From: Sinomonas sp. P10A9
Lineage (GTDB): Bacteria > Actinomycetota > Actinomycetes > Actinomycetales > Micrococcaceae
Direction: 5' to 3'
Length of the DNA stretch: 64,000 bases
NCBI RefSeq assembly: GCF_041022165.1
Contig: NZ_CP163302.1
Span: 1,054,001 to 1,118,000, forward strand
Shown here: positions 7,432 to 16,658 of the stretch, in pieces
How positions within the stretch are numbered: position 1 is the first letter of the stretch
How the letters are laid out: the number at the start of each line of letters is the position of its first letter
The notes under the pieces: model-generated
What the model saw: only the letters and a program-made list of their open reading frames with translations
Databases searched by the model: none
Told to the model about the DNA's origin: nothing
Made by a program: the position numbers and the translations under genes

Positions 7432-9383
7432 CCACCACCCGCAGGATGACGGTCGCCCAGGCGCTCGTCGAGTTCCTCGGCCGCCAGTACACGGTTGATA
7501 CCGTCGGGGGGCCTGATGGGGGAGCATACAGGGAGCGTCTCATCCCCGGCATGTTCGGCATCTTCGGCCACGGCAACGTGGCCGGAGTGGGACAGGCGCT
7601 CAAGCAGTGGCAGGTCGCCGACCCCACACTCATGCCGTACTACCAGGGCCGCAACGAGCAGGCGCAGGCGCATCAGGCTGTCGGGTACGCGCGGCACACG
7701 CGCCGCCGTCAGACCTTCGCGATCTCGACGTCGATCGGTCCCGGCTCGTCCAACCTGCTCACCGGCGCTGCGCTCGCCACGGCGAACCGCCTCCCCGCGC
7801 TGCTCCTGCCCTCGGACACGTTCGCGACCCGCGCCGCGGACCCGGTCCTGCAGCAGCTCGAAATGCCGCACGGCTACGACATCACGGTCAACGACGCGTT
7901 CCGCCCGCTGTCCAAGTACTTCGACCGGGTCAACCGTCCGGAGCAGCTCTTCTCGGCGCTCCTGCACGGCCTGCGGGTGCTGACGGACCCGGCCGAGACC
8001 GGCGCCGTGACGATCGCCCTCCCGCAGGACGTCCAGGCCGAGGTCTTCGACGTCCCCGCGGAGTTCCTCGCCGAGCGCGAGTGGCGCATCCGCCGCCCCG
8101 AGCCCGAGGCCGAGGACATCGCCGAGGCCGCCCGCCGTATCCGTGCCGCGAAGCGTCCGGTCATCATCGCCGGCGGCGGCGTGCTCTACGCCTTCGCCAC
8201 GGACCAGCTGCGCGCGTTCGCCGAAGCCACCGGCATCCCGGTCGGCTGGACCCAGGCCGGCGTCGGCTCCCTCGCGTGGGACCACCCGCAGGCACTCGGA
8301 GCGGTCGGCTCGACCGGCACGACGGCGGCCAACGCGCTCGTGCGCGACGCGGACCTCGTCATCGGCATCGGCACGCGCTACGAGGATTTCACCACCGCCT
8401 CCCGCACGGCATTCCAGGACCCGGGCGTGAGCTTCGTGAACATCAACGTCGCCGCGATCGATGCCTACAAGCACGGAACCTCGCTGCCGATCGTCGCCGA
8501 CGCCCGCAAGGCCCTCGCCGCGCTCACGACGGCGCTGGGCGGCTACCGTGTCGGGGCGGAGCTCGAGCGCGTGGTGGCCGACGAGAAGGCCCGCTGGGAC
8601 GACACGGTCGACGCCGCCTTCGCACAGGACTATTCCCCGCTCGTGTCGCAGAACGCCATCATCGGCGCGGTCAACCGCGCGATGGACCCGCGCGACGTCG
8701 TGATCTGCGCGGCAGGCTCCCTCCCCGGAGACCTGCACAAGATGTGGCGCATCCGCGACCCGTTCGGGTACCACGTCGAGTACGCGTTCTCCTGCATGGG
8801 CTACGAGATCCCCGGCGGCCTCGGCGTCAAGCGCGCGGCGGTCGATGCGACGTCCAGGGGCGAGGCGAACAGGGACGTCGTCGTCATGGTCGGCGACGGC
8901 TCGTACCTCATGATGCACACCGAGCTCGTCACAGCGGTCGCGGAAGGCATCAAGCTCATCACCGTGCTCATCCAGAACCACGGCTACGCCTCGATCGGCG
9001 CGCTCTCCGAGCAGCTCGGATCCCAGCGCTTCGGCACGAAGTACCGCACGCTCGACGCCGAGCACCACACGTTCGACGACGGCGAGAAGCTCCCGATCGA
9101 CCTCGCCACGAACGCCGAGAGCCTCGGCGTCACGGTCTACCGGATCGTGCCGGGACCGAACGCGATCGCCGACCTCGAGGCCGCCATCGGCAAGGCCAAG
9201 GCTGCCCCGGAGGGCAGCGGGCCGATCGTGATCCACATCGAGTCCGATCCGCTCATCGACGCGCCGAGCTCCGAGTCCTGGTGGGACGTCCCCGTCTCCG
9301 GGGCCTCCGAGCTCGAGTCCACCCAGGCCGCCTTCGCCACCTACACCGACCACAAGTCCCGCCAGCGGCCCCTGCTCGGGTGA
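7428..9383 (+). CDS. iolD: 3D-(3,5/4)-trihydroxycyclohexane-1,2-dione hydrolase
   Basis: IolD opens the ring of 3D-trihydroxycyclohexane-1,2-dione to 5-deoxy-glucuronate using thiamine diphosphate. The 651-aa protein has the three-domain ThDP layout: an N-terminal PYR domain with the conserved Glu in YYQGRNEQAQAHQ (about Glu77), a central domain with RPVIIAGGGV, and a C-terminal PP domain with the cofactor motif VMVGDGSYLMMHTEL ending in IQNHGYAS. The GTG at 7428 overlaps the preceding stop and has AAGGAGG eight nt upstream. Its position between the barrel protein and mmsA is as in other actinobacterial iol operons. Confidence 0.95.
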   Translation: MTTTRRMTVAQALVEFLGRQYTVDTVGGPDGGAYRERLIPGMFGIFGHGNVAGVGQALKQWQVADPTLMPYYQGRNEQAQAHQAVGYARHTRRRQTFAISTSIGPGSSNLLTGAALATANRLPALLLPSDTFATRAADPVLQQLEMPHGYDITVNDAFRPLSKYFDRVNRPEQLFSALLHGLRVLTDPAETGAVTIALPQDVQAEVFDVPAEFLAEREWRIRRPEPEAEDIAEAARRIRAAKRPVIIAGGGVLYAFATDQLRAFAEATGIPVGWTQAGVGSLAWDHPQALGAVGSTGTTAANALVRDADLVIGIGTRYEDFTTASRTAFQDPGVSFVNINVAAIDAYKHGTSLPIVADARKALAALTTALGGYRVGAELERVVADEKARWDDTVDAAFAQDYSPLVSQNAIIGAVNRAMDPRDVVICAAGSLPGDLHKMWRIRDPFGYHVEYAFSCMGYEIPGGLGVKRAAVDATSRGEANRDVVVMVGDGSYLMMHTELVTAVAEGIKLITVLIQNHGYASIGALSEQLGSQRFGTKYRTLDAEHHTFDDGEKLPIDLATNAESLGVTVYRIVPGPNAIADLEAAIGKAKAAPEGSGPIVIHIESDPLIDAPSSESWWDVPVSGASELESTQAAFATYTDHKSRQRPLLG

Positions 9384-9436
9384 GCACCGCCGCTGTCCGA
9401 ACCCTCCCCACCAAGAATTCCCACAGGAGTTAGATC

Positions 9437-10936
9437 ATGAGTGTCAAGACCATTCCGCATTTCCTCGATGGTGAGGAGTCCAACGGTGTCGGTGAGCGGA
9501 CGCAGCCCGTGTTCAACCCGGCGACTGGCGAGCAGACCGGGGAGCTGCGGCTTGCGGACGCGGCGGACCTGGAGACGGCCGTCGCGGCCGCGCGCAAGGC
9601 GGCGGAGTCGTGGAACGACATCTCCCTGGCCAAGCGCACGGGGGTGCTGTTCCGGTTCCGGGAGCTGGTCGCAGCGCATGTGGAGGAGCTCGCGGCGCTC
9701 GTCACGGCGGAGCACGGGAAGGTGATCTCGGATGCGAAGGGCGAGATCGGGCGGGGGCTGGAGGTGGTGGAGTTCGCGTGCGGGATCCCGCAGCTGCTCA
9801 AGGGCGCGTACTCGGACCAGGCCTCGACCGGGATCGACGTGTTCTCCTACCGCCAGCCGGTCGGGGTGGTCGCGGGGATCACGCCGTTCAACTTCCCGGT
9901 GATGGTGCCTTTGTGGATGGCGCCGGTGGCGATCGCCACGGGCAACGCGTTCATCCTCAAGCCGAGCGAGCGGGACCCGTCGGCGTCGATGCTGCTGGCG
10001 CGGCTGTGGGCCGAGGCGGGCCTGCCGGCCGGGGTGTTCCAGGTCCTGCACGGGGGCAAGGAGACCGTGGACGGTCTCCTGACCCACCCCGACGTGGACG
10101 CTGTCTCGTTCGTGGGGTCGACCCCGATCGCCAGGTACGTCCAGGAGACGGCGACCGCGCACGGGAAGCGGGTCCAGGCCCTGGGCGGGGCGAAGAACCA
10201 CGCGATCATCCTCCCGGACGCGGACCTGGACAACGCCGCGGACCACCTGGCCGCTGCGGCGTTCGGCTCCGCGGGGGAGCGGTGCATGGCGATCTCCGTG
10301 GCGGTGGCGGTCGGGGACGCGGCCGATGCGCTGGTGGGCAAGGTCGCCGAGCGTGCCGAGGCCGTCAAGGTGGCCGAGGGCACCGACCCGGGGGCGGAGA
10401 TGGGCCCGGTCATCACGGCCGCGTCCAGGGACCGGATGAAGGGCATCGTCACCGACGCGGCCGCGGCCGGGGCGCGGCTGGTCGTGGACGGGCGCGAGTT
10501 CACCGTGGCGGGCAAGGAGGGCGGGAACTGGTTCGGCCCGACCGTGATCGACAACGTCGGCACGGACATGGGCGCGTACACCGAGGAGATCTTCGGCCCG
10601 GTCCTGTCCGTGGTCCGCGTCGAGACGGTCGAGGAGGCCATCGAGCTGATCAACTCCAACCCGTACGGCAACGGCACCGCGATCTTCACCTCCTCCGGGT
10701 CCAACGCGCGCAAGTTCCACCGCGGGGTCCACGTGGGCATGATCGGGGTCAACGTCCCGATCCCCGTCCCGGTCGCGTACCACTCCTTCGGCGGGTGGAA
10801 GAACTCCCTCTTCGGCGACAAGCACATCTACGGCGAGGAAGGCGTCGCCTTCTACACCCGCGCCAAGGTCATCACCCAGCGCTGGCCCGAACCCACCCAC
10901 GCCTCCGACGCCTCCTACAACTTCCCCTCCAACTAA
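9437..10936 (+). CDS. mmsA: CoA-acylating (methyl)malonate-semialdehyde dehydrogenase
   Basis: This enzyme (also called IolA) converts malonic or methylmalonic semialdehyde plus CoA and NAD+ to acetyl- or propionyl-CoA and CO2, the last step of inositol breakdown. The 499-aa ALDH-superfamily protein shows GITPFNFPVMVPLWM, the NAD-binding FVGSTPIARYV, the catalytic Cys283 in GSAGERCMAIS, and EEIFGPVLSVVR. ACAGGAG lies upstream of the ATG. Its codon habit (CTG, GGG and GTG favoured) differs from iolD and iolE on either side, which favour CTC and GGC, hinting at a different history or expression constraint. Confidence 0.94.
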   Translation: MSVKTIPHFLDGEESNGVGERTQPVFNPATGEQTGELRLADAADLETAVAAARKAAESWNDISLAKRTGVLFRFRELVAAHVEELAALVTAEHGKVISDAKGEIGRGLEVVEFACGIPQLLKGAYSDQASTGIDVFSYRQPVGVVAGITPFNFPVMVPLWMAPVAIATGNAFILKPSERDPSASMLLARLWAEAGLPAGVFQVLHGGKETVDGLLTHPDVDAVSFVGSTPIARYVQETATAHGKRVQALGGAKNHAIILPDADLDNAADHLAAAAFGSAGERCMAISVAVAVGDAADALVGKVAERAEAVKVAEGTDPGAEMGPVITAASRDRMKGIVTDAAAAGARLVVDGREFTVAGKEGGNWFGPTVIDNVGTDMGAYTEEIFGPVLSVVRVETVEEAIELINSNPYGNGTAIFTSSGSNARKFHRGVHVGMIGVNVPIPVPVAYHSFGGWKNSLFGDKHIYGEEGVAFYTRAKVITQRWPEPTHASDASYNFPSN

Positions 10937-10961
10937 GCCTCGATTCCACCGAAGGAACACC

Positions 10962-11891
10962 ATGAGCGATATCGAGAACAAGCTCATCATCGGCACGGCC
11001 CCGGATTCGTGGGGCGTCTGGTTCGCCGACGATCCGAAGCAGACCCCCTGGGAGCGCTTCCTGGATGAGGTGGCCGAGTCCGGCTACAAGTGGATCGAGC
11101 TCGGCCCCTACGGCTACATGCCCACCGACCCGTCCCGACTCGCCGACGAGCTCAAAGCCCGCGACCTCCAGGTGTCGGCTGGCACCGTGTTCACGGCGTT
11201 CCACCGCGGGGGGCAGCCCGGGGACGCAGCATTCGAAGAGGCCTGGGAGCCAGCCCGCAGGGTCGCGGAGCTGACCGCAGCGATGGGCGGCGAGCACATC
11301 GTCGTCATCCCCGCGATGTGGCGCGACGACGTCACGGGTGAGGCCGTCGAGAACCAGGTCCTCTCCTCCGAGCAGTGGGACTCGCTGTTCAACGGCCACA
11401 ACGAGCTGGGCCGCCGCCTGGCCGAGCAGTTCGGCCTCAAGCAGCAGTTCCACTCGCACGCCGACTCGCACGTCCTCACCCAGGACGACATCGAGACGCT
11501 CCTGAAGAACACCGACCCGGAGCTCCTCAACCTGTGCCTCGACACGGGCCACGCCGAGTACGGCGGCGCGAGCAGCGTCGACCTCATCCGCAAGTACCCG
11601 GAGCGCATCGGCTACCTGCACCTCAAGCAGGTCGACCCGGGAGTCATGGAGCGCGTGCGCGCCGAGAACCTCACGTTCGCGGCGGCCAATGCGGCCGGTG
11701 TCATGACCGAGCCCCCCGGCGGCCTGCCGGACCTTCGCGAGGTCATCGAGGCGGTCGAGGCCCTCGACAAGCCGATCTTCGGCATCGTCGAGCAGGACAT
11801 GTACCCCGTCGCTTTCGACGTGCCCATGCCGATCGCCAAGCGCACCCGCAACTACCTCCTCTCGTGCGGCTCCCGCACGCGGGTCTCCTGA
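10962..11891 (+). CDS. iolE: myo-inosose-2 dehydratase
   Basis: IolE dehydrates 2-keto-myo-inositol to the trihydroxycyclohexane-dione used by IolD. The 309-aa xylose-isomerase-like TIM barrel starts with the family hallmark IIGTAPDSWGVWF and shows metal/substrate-side motifs FHSHADSHV, LCLDTGHAEYGG and YLHLKQVDPGV, with a late acidic strand GIVEQDMY. The ATG is 25 nt after mmsA, with GAAGGA upstream. Length is normal for the family. Confidence 0.9.
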   Translation: MSDIENKLIIGTAPDSWGVWFADDPKQTPWERFLDEVAESGYKWIELGPYGYMPTDPSRLADELKARDLQVSAGTVFTAFHRGGQPGDAAFEEAWEPARRVAELTAAMGGEHIVVIPAMWRDDVTGEAVENQVLSSEQWDSLFNGHNELGRRLAEQFGLKQQFHSHADSHVLTQDDIETLLKNTDPELLNLCLDTGHAEYGGASSVDLIRKYPERIGYLHLKQVDPGVMERVRAENLTFAAANAAGVMTEPPGGLPDLREVIEAVEALDKPIFGIVEQDMYPVAFDVPMPIAKRTRNYLLSCGSRTRVS

Positions 11892-11921
11892 AGCCAGACG
11901 TTCTCGGAAAGGCACACCATC

Positions 11922-12935
11922 ATGGCTGACAACCTGCGCGTCGCCGTCATCGGCGCCGGCCGCATGGGCGCGGACCACATCCAGCGCCTGCACTCTCACA
12001 TCCACGGGGCCGACGTGGCCGCCGTCGTCGACATCGACCTCGACCGCGCCAACGCGGCGATCGCGGACATCCCGGGCGCGAAGGCGTTCGCGACGGCTGC
12101 GGAGGCCTATGAGTCCGGCGACGTGGACGCCGTCCTCATCGCCACGCCCGGCTTCCTCCACGAGGCGGCGCTTCTCGAGGCCCTCGAGCGGGACATCCCG
12201 ATCCTGTGCGAGAAGCCGCTCACGCCGGACGCCGCTTCTGCCTGGAAGATCGTCGAGGCCGAGCAGAAGCTGGGCCGCAAGCGCATTCAGGTCGGCTTCA
12301 TGCGTCGCTTCGACACCGACTACGCGGCTCTCGGCGGCATGATCCGCTCCGCCGAGCTCGGCGAGCTGCTCATGCTGCACTGCCGCCACCGCAATCCCGA
12401 CACCCCTCCGGGCTTCACGAACGAGATGCTCATCAACGACTCCGTGGTGCACGAGTTCGACGTGATCCGCTACCTCACGGGCGAGGAGATCACCTCGGTC
12501 CAGGTGCGCTTGGGCAAGGCGACCTCGAAGGCGCCCGCGGGCCAGCACGACCCGCAGCACGTGCTCATCGAGACCGAGTCCGGTGTCCTCGCCGACGTCG
12601 AGATCTACGTCAACGCCCAGTTCGGCTACGAGGTCGCGACGCAGGCCGCGTTCGAGGACGGGATCGTGGACATCGGGGGCGACGGCGGGCCGTACGTGCG
12701 GCGTGCCGGCCGGTGGGGCGGCGTCGTGACCCCGAGCTTCATCGAGCGCTTCGGCGCCGCGTACGACGTCGAGGTCCAGGCCTGGGTCGATGCCGCGCTC
12801 CGCGACGAGATCGGCGGACCCTCCGCGTGGGACGGCTATGCGACCGCGGCGTGCTGCGAGGCCGGTGTCGAGGCGCAGAAGAGCGGCGAGAAGGTGGCCG
12901 TGACGCTCAACGAGAAGCCGGAGCTGTACAGGTGA
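11922..12935 (+). CDS. iolG: myo-inositol 2-dehydrogenase
   Basis: IolG oxidises myo-inositol to 2-keto-myo-inositol with NAD+. The 337-aa Gfo/Idh/MocA protein has the Rossmann motif VIGAGRMGADH (8-18), the signature CEKPL with Lys98, and NDSVVHEFDV carrying Asp173 and His177. These correspond to the Lys/Asp/His catalytic triad established for Bacillus subtilis inositol dehydrogenase (Lys97, Asp172, His176). This makes it the best candidate for the genuine myo-inositol enzyme among the six paralogues in the window. It overlaps the next gene by GTGA. Confidence 0.9.
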   Translation: MADNLRVAVIGAGRMGADHIQRLHSHIHGADVAAVVDIDLDRANAAIADIPGAKAFATAAEAYESGDVDAVLIATPGFLHEAALLEALERDIPILCEKPLTPDAASAWKIVEAEQKLGRKRIQVGFMRRFDTDYAALGGMIRSAELGELLMLHCRHRNPDTPPGFTNEMLINDSVVHEFDVIRYLTGEEITSVQVRLGKATSKAPAGQHDPQHVLIETESGVLADVEIYVNAQFGYEVATQAAFEDGIVDIGGDGGPYVRRAGRWGGVVTPSFIERFGAAYDVEVQAWVDAALRDEIGGPSAWDGYATAACCEAGVEAQKSGEKVAVTLNEKPELYR

Positions 12936-13822
12936 AGGTTGCCCTCGACCCCACGCCCTTCCACTCGACGCACTCGCTGCTCGAGTTCCCGGCCCTCGCT
13001 GCCGAGCTCGGGTACCAGTACCTCCAGCTGACCCCGCACCGGGACATGATCCCGTTCTTCACGCACCCCAAGGCCGACGACCTGCTCGTGCGGCAGTTCC
13101 GCAGCGCGTGCGCCGATGCGGGCGTTGAGGTCGCCTCGGTCCTGCCCGTGCTGCGCTGGTCCGGTCCGGACGAGGCGATGCGCGAGGCCGCTGTGCGGTA
13201 CTGGAAACGGGCCATCCAGATCACAGTGGATCTGGGCTGCACCCAGATGAACACCGAATTCTCCGGCCGCCCGGAGAAGCCGGAGGAGTCCGAGGCATGC
13301 TTCTACAAGTCCATGGAGGAGCTCCTGCCGGTCTTCGAGCGCGAGGGCGTCCACGTGGCGATCGATCCGCACCCGGACGACTTCGTCGAGGAGGGCCTCG
13401 CCGCGCTCCGCGTGGTCCGGGGACTCAACTCGCCGAACGTGGGATCCGTGTACGTCGCGTCCCACACGTTCCACATGAAGGACGAGCCGCTCGAGATCAT
13501 GCGCGCGGTGGGGGACCGGCTCCGCGTGGTGCATGTCTCCGACACGATGAACCACCACGCCTCGCATGGTCTGCGGTACATCACCAACCCGCCCGGCAAC
13601 GACGTCCGCGTCCACCAGCACCTCAAGATCGGCGACGGCGACGTCAACTGGGACGAGTTCTTCGGAGGCCTGAACGAGATCGGCTTCCTGGACCGCGACG
13701 ACACGGTCATGGTCTCGAGCGTCTTCGCCGAGGACGACAACGCCCACGAGGTCTCCCGCTACCAGCTGCGCGAGATGCGCGAGCGGACCGACAAGGCCCA
13801 GGCGGCGGGGTTCGGGGCGTAG
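12932..13822 (+). CDS. iolH: IolH-type TIM barrel (sugar phosphate isomerase/epimerase family)
   Basis: The 296-aa xylose-isomerase-like barrel opens VKVALDPTPFHSTHSLLEFP and contains ASVLPVLRWSGPDE, NTEFSGRPEKPEES, AIDPHPDDFVEEG, VHVSDTMNHHASHG and VMVSSVFAEDDN. This strongly resembles the protein called IolH in corynebacterial iol operons, whose exact reaction is not firmly established. Its GTG start lies inside the iolG stop codon. It ends the operon and is followed by tandem repeats and a strong hairpin. Confidence 0.8.
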   Translation: MKVALDPTPFHSTHSLLEFPALAAELGYQYLQLTPHRDMIPFFTHPKADDLLVRQFRSACADAGVEVASVLPVLRWSGPDEAMREAAVRYWKRAIQITVDLGCTQMNTEFSGRPEKPEESEACFYKSMEELLPVFEREGVHVAIDPHPDDFVEEGLAALRVVRGLNSPNVGSVYVASHTFHMKDEPLEIMRAVGDRLRVVHVSDTMNHHASHGLRYITNPPGNDVRVHQHLKIGDGDVNWDEFFGGLNEIGFLDRDDTVMVSSVFAEDDNAHEVSRYQLREMRERTDKAQAAGFGA

Positions 13823-13840
13823 CCCCGCCACGTCCATCTG

Positions 13841-13900
13841 AGGGTCACGTTCTGAAGGTCGCCTCCAGCCTCCAGAGGGTCACGTTCTGAGGGTCAGGTC
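13841..13900 (+). repeat. 14-bp direct repeats with core GGGTCAC
   Basis: Units close to AGGGTCACGTTCTG occur at 13841, 13855 (degenerate) and 13876, with a related partial copy at 13890; a 7-bp half unit at 13869 shifts the phase. The same 14-bp unit family occurs at 56352-56424. The last copy forms the left arm of the terminator hairpin. Confidence 0.7.
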
Positions 13901-13934
13901 GTGTGGGTCTCCACCCACGGGACCTGACCCTCAG
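13887..13934 (+). terminator. Hairpin terminator after the iol operon
   Basis: A 14-bp perfect stem (13887-13900 with 13921-13934) is topped by a second 6-bp stem, GTGGGT-CTCC-ACCCAC (13903-13918). There is no long U tract, as is common in actinobacteria. Confidence 0.7.
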
Positions 13935-14083
13935 TCGTTCGCGAGCCTGCTGCGACGCCACGGACCGTCGCTTTGGCCTCTAGGCGCGGAGGTTGGCCGA
14001 CCGTCCATTGCGGGGGTTGGGGACGGCGTCCTCGGGGTAACGGGCCTCCAAGGTGGCGCGCCTGCGCCGGATGGAGGATGACG

Positions 14084-14944
14084 ATGAGCCGGATCAGCAC
14101 AGCAGTCCGATTAGGGCTGGCGGGAGCGTCAGCGCTGAGCCTGGCGGCCTGCATGGGCGGCGGGACGACCTCCCCGGGAACGAGCGCGAGCTCCTCGGCG
14201 AGCCCAAGCGCGAAGGTCTACACCGAGTCCGAGCTCCAGAACCTCGTCTCCGGGCTCAAGGATTCGGATGGCAACGACCTCAAGCCCTACTCGAAGGCTC
14301 AGGTGACTGCCGGAAAGGACCTCGGCAAGATCCTCCTCAGCACCGCGACAGTGGATCCGAGCGACTGCAAGTCCATCGCAACCGCCGGCCTCGTGGACAA
14401 CATCGAGAACGGCTCGGTCGCCGTGTCGATCTCCGACAGCCAGCAGCCGAGGACCGTCTCAGCGCAGTCCGGCTCACAGGGCCCCGACTCGCAGCAGATC
14501 CTCAAGGACATCGAGGGCAAGATGGGCACCTGTTCGCACTTCACGGTGTCCGCGCTCGGGCAGAAGGTCACGGTCGCGAGCAAGCAGCTCCAGGCCAAGA
14601 CAAACGCTGCCGAGACCTTCGGCACCGTCAGCACCCGCGGCAACAACAGCTCGGACATGCTCATGCAGGTCTCTGGAGCTCAGGGCAGGCTCCTTGTCGT
14701 CGCCACCAAGAGCGGCAGCAATCTGGGCGACAAGGACCAGTCGGAGCTCGAGGGGTTCGTGAACAGCGTGCTCCGCAATGCCACCGGGTCGTCGACCTCA
14801 AGCCCATCCACCGGCACCTCGAGTTCGCCGTCGACGTCCAGCTCGTCGAGCAGCACCGGCTCGCCGAGCTCCTCGGGTTCCGCGAGCTCGTCGGGCCAGT
14901 CCGGTTCGGGCGCCTCGCCGAGCGCGAGTTCCTCTGCCTCTTAG
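14084..14944 (+). CDS. Secreted lipoprotein with Ser/Gly-rich C-terminus
   Basis: The product is 286 aa. The N-terminal signal peptide ends in the lipobox LSLAAC (Cys about residue 23), so it is probably anchored to the outer face of the membrane. A roughly 200-residue globular region follows that I do not recognise, containing two Cys (DPSDCKS, MGTCSH). The last ~60 residues are almost pure Ser/Thr/Gly/Pro, a typical cell-wall spacer but here at the C-terminus. GGAGG precedes the ATG at 14084. It is convergent with iolB with only 7 nt between the stops, so no terminator fits in the gap. Confidence 0.75.
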   Translation: MSRISTAVRLGLAGASALSLAACMGGGTTSPGTSASSSASPSAKVYTESELQNLVSGLKDSDGNDLKPYSKAQVTAGKDLGKILLSTATVDPSDCKSIATAGLVDNIENGSVAVSISDSQQPRTVSAQSGSQGPDSQQILKDIEGKMGTCSHFTVSALGQKVTVASKQLQAKTNAAETFGTVSTRGNNSSDMLMQVSGAQGRLLVVATKSGSNLGDKDQSELEGFVNSVLRNATGSSTSSPSTGTSSSPSTSSSSSSTGSPSSSGSASSSGQSGSGASPSASSSAS

Positions 14945-14951
14945 GCGTGTC

Positions 14952-15872
14952 CTAGGCGGAGAAGGGCAGGCGAGGGTCCACCTGCTGGGCGTCCCACGTT
15001 GAGCGGACCCAGCCGTGGTGGGGATCGTCGCTGATGAGCCACTCGCGCACGCGGCCTGGGCCCGCCATGACGTTCAGGTAGTACAGGTCGTAGCCGGGCG
15101 CGGCCATCGCCGGGCCGTGCCAGCCGTAGGGGACGAGCACGACGTCGCCCGTGCGCACCTCGGCGTTGACGTCGATGGGGCGCTCGTCGGAGGCATAGAC
15201 CCGGGCGTAGCCCACGGGGTCCTGGCCGGCATCGGCGTGTCCGCCCGCGATGGGGGAGTCCGGGGCGAGGCGCGTCTCGAAGTAGTAGATCTCCTCGAGG
15301 AAGGTCTCGCCGTCCTTCTCCTCATCGTGCTTGTGCGGCGGGTACGAGGACCAGTTGCCGCCGGGCGTGATGACCTCGCACACGATGAAGCGGTCCGCCT
15401 CGAGGGCGGCGGGGGTCCCGAAGTTGTGCACCTGGCGCGAGCAGTTGCCGGCGCCGCGCAGCTCCACGGGCGTCTCCTCAGCGCGCACGAGCCGCGTGGG
15501 GTACTCCTCCTTCGCGGGTGCAAGCGCGACGGCGACCCGGCCGCCCTCGGCACTCGAGATCACCGCGGTCCTGCCGATCCCCGTGTAGAGGACGTCGCTC
15601 GGGCCCGCGAAGACCGAGGCGCGGCCACGCAGGTGGTGCGCGACGCCGTCGACCGTCACCTCGAACGAGCCCTCGAGAGGGACGACGATGCGTTCCTCGC
15701 CGGCGGCATTGAGGGAGACCGAGGCGCCGGGAGCGAGCACGGCCACCTTGATGCCCGTGTGCGCCCAGCCCGGAACGGCGGGAGCGCTGCTGTTCCCTGC
15801 TGCCGTCGGGCCGAGCGAAACCTGCCACGCGCCGTCGGACGCGCTGCCGAGGGGGTAGACCCACTCTGCCAT
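14952..15872 (-). CDS. iolB: 5-deoxy-glucuronate isomerase
   Basis: IolB converts 5-deoxy-glucuronate to 5-dehydro-2-deoxygluconate, the substrate of IolC. The 306-aa bicupin has the metal-binding motif SYPPHKHDEE near residue 178, a following FLEEIYYFE, and the late His of VPYGWHGPAMAAPG. AAGGGA precedes the ATG at 15872. It is separated from the main iol operon and lies downstream of the iolR-type regulator on the same strand, with which it probably forms an operon. Confidence 0.93.
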   Translation of the reverse strand: MAEWVYPLGSASDGAWQVSLGPTAAGNSSAPAVPGWAHTGIKVAVLAPGASVSLNAAGEERIVVPLEGSFEVTVDGVAHHLRGRASVFAGPSDVLYTGIGRTAVISSAEGGRVAVALAPAKEEYPTRLVRAEETPVELRGAGNCSRQVHNFGTPAALEADRFIVCEVITPGGNWSSYPPHKHDEEKDGETFLEEIYYFETRLAPDSPIAGGHADAGQDPVGYARVYASDERPIDVNAEVRTGDVVLVPYGWHGPAMAAPGYDLYYLNVMAGPGRVREWLISDDPHHGWVRSTWDAQQVDPRLPFSA

Positions 15873-15917
15873 GTGCTGTGTTCCCTTCTGTCGGGTCCTG
15901 TTGGTCCGCTCGTGCGC

Positions 15918-16658
15918 TCAGCGCTGGACGAGCGTCATTTCGAAGCTGTAGGAATCGGCTCGGTACGCATGCCGCCCCGTTTCTACGCTGCGGCCCGTAT
16001 CGTCCACGGCCGTGCGTTCCATGGTCACGAGCGCGGAGCCCGCGGCGACCTCGAGCAGCTCGGCCTGGTGCGCGTCCGCGACCGCCGCGCCGATCCGCTG
16101 GTTGGCGAGCCGGAAGTTCACGCCCGCGTCCCGCAGGATCTGGTACATGCCGTGGTCCCTGAGTCCCACCTCGGTGAGTTCGGCGACGTCGTCCCGCACC
16201 CAGTTCTCCATGAGCGCGAGTGGCTTCTCGTCCACCGAGCGGAGGCGCGTGAAGTGGTAGACGCCGACGCCCGGCGGAAGCTGGAGCGTCTCGGCGATCT
16301 CCGGCTCTGCCGGGCCGTGGCGGAAGCTGAGCACCCGGGTAGCGGGTGCCTTGCCGCCGCGCGCGAGGTCGTCGAAGAGGCTCGAGAGCTCGAGGTGCCG
16401 GCGCACTTGGCTTGCGACGACCTGGGTGCCGACCCCACGCTTGCGCACGAGGAGCCCCGCACGCACGAGCTCGTCCATGGCCTTGCGCATCGTGGGGCGG
16501 GAAAGGTTGAGCTGCGCGGCGAGCTCGATCTCGTTCTCGAGCTTGGAGCCCGGCTCGAGGGCACCGCTGCGGATCATCCCCTCGATGCCCTGGACTACCT
16601 GGTGGTACAGGGGGACCGGTGATGAGCGGTCGATGGGGATGTTGAGGGCTGTGGCCAT
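15918..16658 (-). CDS. iolR: GntR/HutC-family regulator, probable IolR
   Basis: The 246-aa protein has an N-terminal GntR winged helix (PLYHQVVQGIEGMIRSG, LSRPTMRKAMDELVRAGLL; residues ~15-85) and a UTRA effector domain (~95-240). AAGGAGG lies before the ATG. GntR-type IolR is the repressor of inositol genes in Corynebacterium glutamicum. The position next to iolB, and an IolR-like box in its own promoter (16730-16742), support the same role here. It probably binds the TTGACAGGACAAA boxes upstream of several dehydrogenase operons and is relieved by an inositol intermediate. The symbol is inferred from context. Confidence 0.75.
   Translation of the reverse strand: MATALNIPIDRSSPVPLYHQVVQGIEGMIRSGALEPGSKLENEIELAAQLNLSRPTMRKAMDELVRAGLLVRKRGVGTQVVASQVRRHLELSSLFDDLARGGKAPATRVLSFRHGPAEPEIAETLQLPPGVGVYHFTRLRSVDEKPLALMENWVRDDVAELTEVGLRDHGMYQILRDAGVNFRLANQRIGAAVADAHQAELLEVAAGSALVTMERTAVDDTGRSVETGRHAYRADSYSFEMTLVQR

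Noticed and set aside
7326-9353. 675-aa minus-strand open frame across iolD
   Set aside because: It is complementary to a clear ThDP enzyme and has a valine/arginine/glycine-biased composition and no recognisable motifs.
9341-10996. 551-aa open frame on the minus strand across mmsA
   Set aside because: It is an antisense shadow of a well-recognised dehydrogenase; the sequence is Arg/Asp/Gly/Val-rich without domain motifs, as expected in high-GC DNA.
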